From positions 1 through 64,000 of the forward strand of contig JAXGGA010003042.1 of the NCBI GenBank assembly GCA_038373865.1: DNA of 64,000 nucleotides, read 5' to 3'. Each line of letters opens with the position of its first letter. Positions within the stretch are counted from its first letter, which is position 1. This stretch comes from Uloborus plumipes. Its lineage: Eukaryota; Arthropoda; Arachnida; Araneae; Uloboridae. Shown in pieces: positions 45,319 to 55,022 of this stretch. The notes below the pieces were generated by a model that saw only the letters and a list, made by a program, of their open reading frames with translations, did not search any database and was not told the DNA's origin. The position numbers and the translations under genes were made by a program.

Positions 45319-46525
45319 CTCTTACGGTTAAAGGTATATGAAGTTAACAAGAAATTTAGTAATATCTTTTTTATGTTATAACAAAAACAATAAAATGAGT
45401 AAAACTTACATGATATCTTTTCTCCAAATATGATACTCTTTAGTGCCGTACTACCGATGCCGTACCGATGCACTAAGCTTTATGAAAGGATTCGCTTTTC
45501 ACGAAGGAAGATCCTTCTCTAGCAGTTCTTCATAAAAAAAAAAAAAATTCTTGCTCACACCATATCGCTAAACACGTGGACACATTCTCTTGAAGCCCCT
45601 TCCTCTCTGGGAGGTCTACGGATGGTCAGAGGGATTTTTTAGTGCCCATTGTAATGCAGCTGTGGACAGTGTCTTCTTTCCTCGTTAAGAAGAGTGCAAT
45701 AAAAGAGGGTGGTCTTATCTGCGACAGAATCATGAGAAGTATTTGAAATGGGGAAAAGTGCACAAAAGGAAATTTATTTCTTAGATAGCAAGCTGTCACG
45801 TTTCCTAATTTTTAAGCCACGTTCGCAAAGGAGCTAATTCTAATATAATTTGTTTTTGCAAAAGAAGATATCCACACTTTTCTAGTGTTGTATATTCGGC
45901 GTTGTAATATATTGAATGAAAATCTTGAGGGGGACTTTTTTTCTGTCCCCCAAAGTCTATTTATTATTTCCAATGCCCCGTCGAGTAGGTGGGTGGTCAG
46001 AAAAAGAGAAAGTGTCAATTGTTGAATGGAGGGATTGGATCTTCTTATTTCCACATTTTAACGGGTTTTGTTACTAGAAGAAAAATAATTGCTCGGTTAA
46101 GGATGGCATAAAACGCAAAAAGCCCACAGTAGGAAACTGATTAATTCACAGATGGTTCATCAAGTGCAATATAGAGACGGAAGTTTTCGGGCTGTAATTC
46201 TAATTTAATTTTGATACACAAATGATATCTAGCTCTGACTTTTTTTTTTCCTCAAGTGTAAGAATTCCAAAATATTGAGAGGAACTTTTCCTCAGTTCAA
46301 AATATTGGGGGGGACATGTCCCCCTCGTCCCCCCCGCCAACGACGCCCGTGCCATTTTTTAATTAATTTATGAAGCTGTAAAAGAATTTAAACGATATTA
46401 ATGGATCAACCCTAATGTACGACTTGTAAAGAATATTTATCCCTTATAGATTCCTTAAATAGAAAAGAAAACTTATAAGGGAAATATCGTAAATTGCTCT
46501 GACGTTTAGGGTTGCTGCATATATA

Positions 46526-47468
46526 TGGGCGATTCTCTGTAAACTGGTAATTGGCTGTCCGGACTGAGTATTTTAAAAATAATAAAGTGTAATAAAGTAA
46601 TTATCACTCTTAAAACAAGTTTAGCACTAATACTTTGTGGCCCAATTGTATTTGGAGTGATAACAATTTAATTTTTTTTTCTAGAAATTATCTAAGCACC
46701 AAAAACACAGTCCCCTGGCTGTCCCAATCCCATAGTTTAACTGTTAAAGATAGTATTTCAAAAAACCTATTAACACTACATAAATTTGGCGACTAATATC
46801 TAAAAATAGAATAATGAAGCTATATTTTTCTTATGAAATAAGGTATAATTACGTATTTCTAAAACTTAAAATTGTCATGTAAATTCTGTCCGGAGTTTTT
46901 TTAAACAGTCCCCTGCAACAAATTCAAAGCTGTAATACGAAAAATCTATAACTTTTTCAAATTCTTTTTGGCATGAAGTTTAAAGTAATCAGTGTGAATT
47001 TGCCGAAATCGCCGAGAACGGTGTTAAAACGCTACTTTGCTTAGTTTGAGAGCCACATTTGTGATGAAAGTATGCATCAGGGTCGTTGCGAAAACAGTCC
47101 TCTGGGATGTGATTTTATTAATGTCAATTAATTTAATTATAAAACATATAAGGAATTATGTCCACGATTTGTGCCTCAATTTATAGGTAGTCTCGTAATT
47201 AATTATGTTCCAATAGTTTTGCAGATATTACGCAACAAATAGCAAAAACACAGCCACCTGGCACAGTCCCCTGCCTAGTTATACTAGGCGGGGGACTTAC
47301 CCCCTATCATGATTTATCAGAAAAACACAAACTTCAATTGGCCCTCTTTCAAACCAAAGTAATAGATTCATTTTCTGAGAAATAGTTTTATAATTATACG
47401 AACATTTCAAAAAACCGTGCCCGGACAGATTTCGTGCGAAAAATGACGAGTTTACAGAGAATCGCCCA
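46526..47468. mobile_element. non-autonomous pogo-like element (CTGTCCGGAC / ACAGTCCCCTG family)
   Basis: TIRs of at least 19 identical bases: left TGGGCGATTCTCTGTAAACT and the exact complement at the right end. TA flanks both ends (46524-46525, 47469-47470). Subterminal CTGTCCGGAC (46555) and CCCGGACAG (47420) lie just inside. Internal copies of CTGTCCGGA and ACAGTCCCCTG occur at 46884-46919 (358-393 bp in) and 47247-47296 (172-221 bp from the right end, including CCTAGTTATACTAGG between two facing copies), with extra single copies at 46707 and 47092. No coding. 943 bp. Confidence 0.88.
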
Positions 47469-48423
47469 TATGCATTTTAAAAAAAAAAATAAAGTTGGAA
47501 TATGAAAAGGTGATTTAAAATGAACAACACTAAATACATTCAAATGTACATCAAATTTTTCCAAAAATTTAGAAAGCACTTCATAACGCATTAATAACCA
47601 TAAAATATTAATCTTAAGAGTTGTGACAATATCGCATAATTTAATCTATTTTTAAGCTCAAAATTTCTTTCTTGATGATACACAAAAAATATAGTTCATA
47701 ATAATTTGTTTAACTGGTAGGGAGCTATTCTGAGTTAGTTTCTTTATAAGGTGTAGTGCTTCTCCTTACTAAATTGATATGTTTTCTAGCGGACCGGTGT
47801 CGCAGTTTTTTTTTTTTTTTAATTCTGCCACGTTTTATAAGCAAAATATGAAATCATTGAAATAAAATCTCAGATGTGATTATCAGGTGTTGTTTACGTA
47901 CTCAAATTTTCATTGCTCGGTTGCCACATATACGTATATTACTATGATGTAGTAATAATTTATATTTAATATTCTTAAGCGAAATGCATACTCGCTCTTA
48001 GAAATGTATTTTCTAAGCAAAGACACTCTCTAAACTTTGCGCAGTTTCTGAGCCACAAATAGCTTTTCAATCCTTAAATTGAAACTATATTTCCGGTTTT
48101 TATCAGAAAATATAGCTGTTTCTATGCTGTCCTTATTGTTGATGCGTATAGAACAAGCTAGTTTGGTTTTGAAAAAAAATTATGAAAACTCCCACCAACT
48201 GCTAGTTGAATGTCCACTTGTTAAGTACTAAAGCTTTTAAAAGTGAAGATTTCATTAATTAACTTTGACATTTAATATCTCCACCCCTCCATACACAATA
48301 GGTACAAAAAAAAACTTTTTCAGGGTAATTTTATATTTGTTAATTTATATTGTCACGACTGGTTTCGAAAGTAGTTTTTTTTAAGATAATAAACGACAAC
48401 TGCAAAAAAAAAGAAAAAAAAAC
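47469..48423. other. no gene seen
   Basis: AT-rich spacer; no supported frame or repeat. Confidence 0.5.
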
Positions 48424-48675
48424 AGCAATTGAATCGATTATTTCGAAAAGGTAACATCTCGGTTTTTTTTCCAAAATCAATTTTTTAATGGCATTCTGTT
48501 ATTAACGTATAAACACGTTATTCTTGTGAAAATGGAACATCTCTGCAGTTCTATCATTGCAATAATTAGCCCTTTTAAGCTTCTTCGCTTTTTATAAATA
48601 AGTTTTTTTGCTCCCCTGAAAAATTTTAAATTTTAGAGATATTCCCTTTTCGAAATAATCGATTCAATTAGAATC
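48424..48675. repeat. inverted repeat, about 35-bp arms
   Basis: AATTGAATCGATTATTTCGA at about 48428 is mirrored by its complement at about 48653, and similarity continues through AAAAGG..A.ATCTC. About 170 bp lie between. Possibly a degenerate MITE; no target duplication identified. Confidence 0.55.
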
Positions 48676-50309
48676 AAAAATGGCAACTCCAATTTTCCCT
48701 ACATTTGGACCCATTTTGGTAGGTAACCGGCAAAAACATGCTTTTCTAAACTAAAATTTGTGTTTCGATCAAAAAACAGAGGAAGCCAGAAATTTGTACT
48801 AAATGATCTGTTGACATCTTGACTTTCCTCCTTTTTTCACAACCGCTGATTTCAATTTTCGAAAAAGACTTCTGCCGAATTTAAAAGTGAATACGATTTA
48901 CCTGTGGCATCATTCAACAGCTTGGGGAGGGGGTACTTTTCAGTAGATTTGACCGACCAGCTCAAACAGTTGTTCTTGCCGATTGCCGATTTTGGTGTCA
49001 ATTCAATTCCGAGTTCCAGCTTTTCAAAGCTTGTAGCTCGTTGTAAAGTTCCACTATCTTGATGAAAAAAGACACATTTAAAAAAAATTGTGTTCTCTTT
49101 TCAACTATGTACTTATTTTGTGTGTATGGTTGTGTGTTTCAAGAACTTCACAAATCGATCTTTTTCTGAAAATAATTGTTTTTCGACAGATTTTTCAAAT
49201 CCATGACTCGAAAGGGGAGGGGGGGGGTCTTCTATCACTTCTTTCCGTTAGGATGATTAGGTCAAATTTACTCTGCGTAGTATATAACTTTTAGATTTTA
49301 TTTTATAGAACCTTCTCGTCCGTTATGTGGTTCAATTCAAGTTTTCAATCAGTGTGGATTTTCTTTTCATTTATTTTTCTTGAATTTGGAAATAAAGATC
49401 TCATTTTCTAATATTTTTCAAATCTACGCTTGCTGAATTTTTACAACACTTTAGTTAATATTTTTGGTAGATATAAATTAAATTGCGCCTAGTTTTCATG
49501 AGGATCAAAGAAACATTTTGACAAAGTATTTTCAAGACAGATTTTCAAAAAAAAAAAACTGCCATGACGACTACAAAAAAGAAAAAAAATCGTAATGCCA
49601 ATGAAGTTTTCGATCAACCCAAATGACCCTAGACGAGTTTTTCCCACAGGGAAACGGAATGAGATTAAAGAAGAAAATAGGAACGTTTAAAACGCATTTT
49701 CTTCAAACGTTCAGGGCAATAACTTTATTCAAAAAATACTTTAAAATGTTTTCTTCATTTGAATATCGAAAAATAATTTACGTTTCTCTCACAAATAGTG
49801 CAGTATTTCACCAACTTACACTTTATTTTCATAGATTTAAATTAAGTTTAGTCCATTTAAGCAATGATTGTATTTGTTCTTTTAAAACTCGGAAAAAATA
49901 CGCATTTTTTTTTCGGTCGTCAGTTTAAGTATTTTTTACTTTTCCTGTGCACTCAATAAAATTTCTGTTATTGTTAATCGATAGAGATGCCGTAAAATGT
50001 TACATACCAATTAGTTTCAATGATTTTTTATTAATATTTTTTCAATTCAGAATTTATGATGGAAAAAATATAAATGGTTTGCGGGAAAAGCATTTAAAAA
50101 AAGCATTATTTGTTGAAAAACAAAATTTTTTTTTCAGTAAGAAAGTCAAAACAAACATTCTTAAAACGTAAAAAAACGTTATCGAATGTACGAAGGCTGT
50201 TGGTGAAGTATCCGACCTTGTTTTCTCTTTTGTGTGTGAAAACCTGGTGAATAGGAATCAAGCGAGCTTTCTACACATGTGTGATTTTTTTCCCCTTCTG
50301 TTTATAGCG
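48676..50309. other. no gene seen
   Basis: AT-rich, with G runs at 48925 and 49214-49228. The frames 49088-49294, 49623-49928 and 49947-50171 (+) have no domain and are Lys/Phe-rich, as chance frames in this composition are. Confidence 0.5.
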
Positions 50310-50532
50310 TCAGTTTCTTGCAAACAGAGTTTGACTGACGTAAGGTGTAGTGCCTTCGTCGAAGATTTTCAAATCCATGCAAAATGATTTTTGCGAAAAA
50401 ACTTCCAAATCAAGTGCTGAGAAATCGTTTTCAAAAGCCGTCTGCATCTAACGAATGGTTTCCATATGGCTCTCGCGCAATTTTTACCAAACTTTGATGA
50501 AGCTGCTCAGCTCCAATCGTTCCGTCATTTTC
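50310..50532 (-). pseudogene. exon-like stretch with one frameshift, unknown protein
   Basis: On the reverse strand, after an acceptor-like TTTTTATTTTTAAG, the frame reads ENDGTIGAEQLHQSLVKIAR then EPYGNHSLDADGF. In a run of four T at about 50431 it shifts by one base to ENDFSALDLEVFSQKSFCMD, LKIFDEGTTPYVSQTLFARN and TGA (50310-50312). Composition and amino-acid mix look like real coding on both sides of the shift, and the stop is followed by ordinary AT-rich sequence. The alternative is that CGTTAG at about 50448-50453 is an acceptor starting a separate exon at the ATG at 50447. No family recognised; the ENDGTIGAE string is EF-hand-like but its acidic residues are out of register. Confidence 0.35.
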
Positions 50533-51468
50533 CTTAAAAATAAAAAATTCGACGAGAGCCCTACATACCAATTCAATCAAACTCTTTGATAGCAATTGAC
50601 TCTATTTACAGACGCTGAAAAATTCTCGAATGATCACAAAGGTTCAGACTCAGCTGATGCAAGCATGCTTAATTTAAATCCACCTGGTTTTCACACAAAA
50701 AAAAGATCGGATGCTTTTCTAACATCACTCGTATTTTTCATGAATAAGAGAAATTTATGCATACTGAAATGCTGGCGGAAATGTAGATAAGAAAAGGGAT
50801 GCAGAAAAGTATATCATAGTTTTATAGGCCAAGTCAAACATAAAGTCAGAAATATTACCACTTTATACTAAAATAATGTAGCCAAATTTAAAAAAGAAAG
50901 GTAGTTTACAAATATTACGTACGATGCAATAAAACATGTAAAATGCTTCTTTATTTTGTAGATACCATTTAATCCTGCAACTATTTTGTTCTTTCTTAAA
51001 TATGAAAACATGCCTACTATATATATATTTTTTTTTTAATATGAAGTGCAGGAGCCAGATTTAAGTACATTCGTAATTTCATGAATAAAAATTATGAAAA
51101 AATAATTTGCTTTGACATGATGCTTTTACTATTGAAAGCAGATAGGTAAAAAAAAGATAAAAATTATAAATTCTTCTTTATCTACACTTACTCAACGCTG
51201 CTCAACACCATTAAGAATCAGGTCATATCCTTAATGAGCACTTTAGATTCCATCTAATGAAATCTGCTGACTTCATCCGAAATTAAATTTCCTATTTCAA
51301 GTTTAGGTCATTGATTAGCACTCACTTCTCAGTCATTATCTCGCTTTATTTATTAATTAAATTTAAAATGACGGGCATTCTCTCAAACGTTAAATCCCTG
51401 TAAGAGCTTCAAGAGTAAAGTTGGAAACTGCATAGGAAATTAATATTGTTGATTCGCATACAGATTTA
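50533..51468. other. no gene seen
   Basis: Contains a forward frame (50596-50790) after TATTTACAG that ends NKRNLCILKCWRKCR. It is short and unrecognised, so not called. The rest is AT-rich. Confidence 0.4.
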
Positions 51469-51816
51469 AGGTAGATTGGGGGAAGGCGCCGTAGTTTTCA
51501 ATGCTGTTTTATATAAAAGAGCGCATTGGTTTTATTTTCAAAAATCCAATTTATCCACAAAATATGGACTTTTGTGATTGTAAAAGAATAGGTTTCGCTT
51601 TAAATAACAATTTTTTATACGCCGGTAGTACAATTTTCGTAGGGTAGGTTTCGATGCCGTACACGATGTTTTTGCGCCAACTGCTGTATACAATGTATTT
51701 CATTGAATAACATTTTATTCTGATGTTTCGGTGTAGTTTTCTAGGTCTATGTTTCAAGAAGGATCGTTGTTTTCTCTAGGGCGTATCAAAAGCTACGGCA
51801 CCTTCCCCAAACGAAA
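51469..51816. mobile_element. short pogo-like MITE (GGGGAAGGCGCCGTAG family)
   Basis: Left AGGTAGATTGGGGGAAGGCG, continuing CCGTAG, after TA at 51467-51468. The right side reads, in complement, TTTGGGGAAGGTGCCGTAG; a second partial copy (TACGGCGTCCTA) follows. The left end resembles the 10285 element TIR (AGGTAAATCGGGGGAAGATG), so the two are probably related. The right boundary is uncertain because the last bases do not match the left end. The reverse frame 51551-51757 has no domain. Confidence 0.6.
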
Positions 51817-51843
51817 ATACGGCGTCCTAGCCTTGAGCATTTA

Positions 51844-52739
51844 TTAAGTTGTTCGATAAGTTCCCGCGTTTTTTTTTTTTTTTTTAATTAAAAATTTATT
51901 TTTTAACAAAAAAGTTACAACAAATTAATCAATAATATATTCTCCTCCGCTGTCCACGACTTCTTCCCAACGTTCAACAAGTTTTTGGATGCCTCTTCGG
52001 TAGAAATCGCCTAGTCTTGACTCGAAAAACTCATCCAACCAAACTTGCAGTTCTCCATCATTGTTGAATAAAACACCGCGCAAAGCGTTACAAAGCGACC
52101 GGAAAAGATGAAAATCAGATGGAGCCAAGTCAGGCGAATACGGAGGGTGCGGTAGCACTTCCCAACCATCGCTAATTTTTGTTATTTTCAGTCAAAAGAT
52201 GTGGTACCCAAGCTCCAAGTTTTTGAACTTTTCCCATAGACCTAAGATGTTCCAAAACAGTAGACGGAGCGCACTCCATTGTCTCCGCTAATTCTCGAGT
52301 GGTTTGACGCAGATCTTCATGCAAAAGTTGATTCAAGTGCTCTTCATCAAACTCATTTGGCCGTCCTGAACAAGGTGCTTCTTTGAGGTCAAAGTTACCA
52401 CTTTTGAACTTTGCAAACCAATCTTGAGCCGTTCTTTTAGCTATAGCACTTTCTCCGTATATGGCACAAATTTCTCGAGCAACTTCTGTGGCTTTGGCGC
52501 CTCGATTGGCGCCTCGCGAAAAAGAAATGGTGTCGGAAACGCTCATTTTTGTCGACTTGACACTCCATTTCAATGCTCTAAAAAATAACAAAAATTAATC
52601 CAGTCAAAAAAACCAAATACATCATTTTGTAGAACAAAACAAGAGCTTCAAAATAACATATAACATTATGTCAAAAAATCCGACTTTCATTAAAAAAAAT
52701 TTTAAATAAAAAAACGCGGGAACTTATCGAACAACCCAA
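51844..52739 (-). mobile_element. internally deleted mariner element
   Basis: TIRs: left TTAAGTTGTTCGATAAGTTC, right (complement) TTGGGTTGTTCGATAAGTTC; both continue CCGCGTTTTTTT. TA flanks both ends (51842-51843, 52740-52741). At 896 bp it is about 400 bp shorter than full-length mariners, and the missing part is internal (see 51925-52591). Confidence 0.95.
51925..52591 (-). pseudogene. mariner transposase with catalytic core deleted
   Basis: The N-terminal piece (52591 down to 52172, 139 codons) is uninterrupted: MSVSDTISFSRGANRGAKAT, AKRTAQDWFAKFKSGNFDL, APCSGRPNEFDEEHLNQLL, AETMECAPSTVLEHLRSMG, then LGAWVPHLLTE. This covers both helix-turn-helix motifs and the linker (family pattern WVPHELT). 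It then stops within a few codons. The C-terminal piece (52158 down to 51925) restarts at LPHPPYSPDLAPSDFHLFRS, with the third catalytic Asp of the DD34D triad in APSD, and ends GGEYIID. The stretch that should hold the first two Asp residues is gone. The surviving frame would still encode a DNA-binding domain able in principle to recognise the element's own ends; whether it is expressed is unknown. Confidence 0.93.
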
Positions 52740-52829
52740 TAACACTATTTCGAATATTCATCAGAGAGGTAAAACTGACAAAATATTATAAAAAATACCC
52801 CTTAAACCTGCGGTAAATCAAAACTAATA

Positions 52830-53084
52830 TATGAAGGGTCAGGGGGAAAAACCACGGTAGTCACATTTGATTCATTTTGAGAAAAACGAAATTTACACTT
52901 TACGAACTCATAAACTTCCCCAGTATACTTGTTCTAAAATGACAATAATACATGGACTACTTTGTTTTTTCACGAATATTGCATATACTAAACGAAATTA
53001 CACTTATTTTTCTAACAGGTGTTAGCATCAGTTTAAATTCAACAAAAAGTGGACTACCGTGGTTTTTCCCCCAGATCCTTCATA
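52830..53084. mobile_element. short MITE (GGGGGAAAAACCACGGTAGT ends)
   Basis: Left TATGAAGGGTCAGGGGGAAA and right, in complement, TATGAAGGATCTGGGGGAAA; both continue AACCACGGTAGT. TIRs of about 35 bp. TA precedes the left end; the right flank is TG. 255 bp, no coding. G-rich ends of this kind suggest kinship with the pogo-like elements. Confidence 0.8.
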
Positions 53085-53732
53085 TGTATTCTATCAATCT
53101 GCATGCTCGTTCATTCTGACTGACTGGCTAGCTGTTTTTGTTGATGATTGTGGGTGTAACACCTGGTACGGCATCTTCTCCAAGACAGCATTTTCCCTCA
53201 ATCTGCCTAAAATAAACTGATGCAATAAATTGTTATACTGTATAGCAAAATTGAAAAAAAGAATTTTTTTTCTCTCTGACATTGCAGCATTTCTTAAGTG
53301 AAATGATTACTTTGTTATAATTATGCTCGAAAATCTATAAAATGATATTTGGGAGTAAACTGCTGAAGATCTTGCATGTATCTGGGAAATGACACATAAT
53401 ATTTTGGTTAAGATATGCAAATGGAAGTACTTTCTGGAAAGCTTGTATGGTGCTTCTAGTGTTTGCAGACCGCGAAGATATTTATTTGTTCATTTGCATT
53501 TCTGGGCCACTTTAGAGATATTTCGAAAATTTATGTAAAGTTTCAAGTGACAGATGGAGCCTCGAATACATATATAATCTATTGAATGCACGTTAGGTTT
53601 CTATTGTTTTAATATTTATTAGAAAGCTCGACCAGATGGAAACAATGATACATCATTTTAAAGTTATTATATGATGAAATACTGGATAATAATTTTTTAA
53701 GATGAATTATTGCGTCAGAAAACAGGCATGTA
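53085..53732. other. no gene seen
   Basis: AT-rich spacer; no supported frame. Confidence 0.5.
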
Positions 53733-55022
53733 CCGTAAAATGGGGTGTATAGGAACAGCGGGGTCAATCGGAACAAAACTTCCCAACCGTACAAAGAAAT
53801 TCTTCATAAATATACTATTGGGTATTTTTCGCCATGAATTTTTTTTTAGAAAGGTAAGATCATAGGAAGTAGGAAAAAAATACTTTTGTCAATCTGGCAA
53901 CGCTACTGGCTTCTAAAGAGGGTTGCACGTTGAATGCTAGAAAACATCACATTTTCATAGACTGCAAAACTTCATATGCAAGAACAAACCTTCTTATATT
54001 TAAAAACTATGAGTGGTATGTTTCAATTATACATGTATCTGAACAACAGAATACCACATTAGAATTTACATTTTTTATAAATTGTGTAATAAAAGTGAAG
54101 AATTCTGAAAAATGCCATGGGAAAAAAATTTGCGGGGTGAATCGGAACACTTAGTTCTGTTGTTCCAATTCAAACTTATTTGAAGGAAATTGTTTGAAAA
54201 ATCAAGATTCTAACCCCAATTCTTCTAATCAAGACAGGGACAAGGATTTATTACTGTTTATCCCTTCTCGTGAGCAACTAGATCTTAGAATGACAAAAGT
54301 TACAGATTTCAAAAGATTTTTTCTCCAGGAGACTTTTTTTACTTAAAATAAAAGGGAGAAAGTCACGTAGACTTTATGTAGTAAACGTCCAGCAAACAGA
54401 CAGTGATGAATAAGCGAAAAAATCTTTCAGGACAATCCCCGAAACCCAGAAATTTCAAAAAACTAAAGAAAAGGCAGAGTTCATCCCAGGAGATGTTATG
54501 AAAAAACTTAAGCCAAGTCACAATTGCTAGTTTTAAGGACAAGTACATATTTGTGGACGACATGAGTGACTTCCATTCATGTTAAATCTTTGCATTTCAA
54601 TTCAAAAGCTTTTCTTAAAATTACTTTTCATTTTTCATAAGTTCAAAATTATTTTGAATTTTCACAAATTATAAACGTTTACTGGTACTGAAATTATACA
54701 TTTATTTGACAGTAATTATCTGTTCTTATTCTCCCCCATCAATATTACTTATGTTTGTGAGACCTATTACAGGTTAAATTGAAAAAAAATAAAAATTTTA
54801 ACAAGTGTTCCGATTGACCCCTATCAGCGGGGTGATTCGGAACACCCATAATTTGCTATATATTTTAATAATAATTGCTCAAAATCTTTTGTCTTTGCTT
54901 GGAATATCAAAAGTAAAGCAAGACCGAAGTTTTTACCCAAAAAATCAAATTAAAAAAAAATCTTTTAACTGCTTTTTTTACAATCAAAGCTGAAAAGTGT
55001 TCCGATTAACCCCATTTTACGG
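53733..55022. mobile_element. non-autonomous pogo-like element (GGGGTGAATCGGAACA family)
   Basis: TIRs: left CCGTAAAATGGGGTGTATAG, right (complement) CCGTAAAATGGGGTTAATCG; both continue GAACA. TA flanks both ends (53731-53732, 55023-55024). A second core copy follows the left TIR directly (GGGGTCAATCGGAACA, 53760). An internal pair at 54134-54172 (401-439 bp in) reads GGGGTGAATCGGAACA then TGTTCCAATTC. An inverted pair lies at 54805-54845 (177-217 bp from the right end). No transposase; the short frames inside have no domain. 1290 bp. Confidence 0.92.

Larger units (their letters stand above)
42280..46351. mobile_element. hAT-type transposon, 4.07 kb, non-autonomous
   Basis: Ends CATGGGCGTCGCTG and, in complement, CACGGGCGTCGTTGG, typical short hAT TIRs. 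The 8-bp sequence CCATTTTT is present on both sides (42272-42279 and 46352-46359), a perfect hAT target duplication. G-rich subterminal runs follow each TIR (GGGGGGGAC inside both ends). The interior is mostly AT-rich with no hAT dimerisation domain or transposase block visible. It contains a degenerate tandem array (42600-43340) and two smaller hAT-like insertions (44521-44798, 44895-45318). Confidence 0.9.

Noticed and set aside
50490..50532. EF-hand loop (ENDGTIGAE)
   Set aside because: Gly and Ile are in place but the acidic ligands are out of register by one and the first ligand position is missing.
50596..50790. Possible secreted peptide precursor ending NKRNLCILKCWRKCR
   Set aside because: The dibasic and Cys pattern is suggestive, but there is no signal peptide or upstream exon, the length is short, and it lies on the opposite strand from a better coding candidate nearby.
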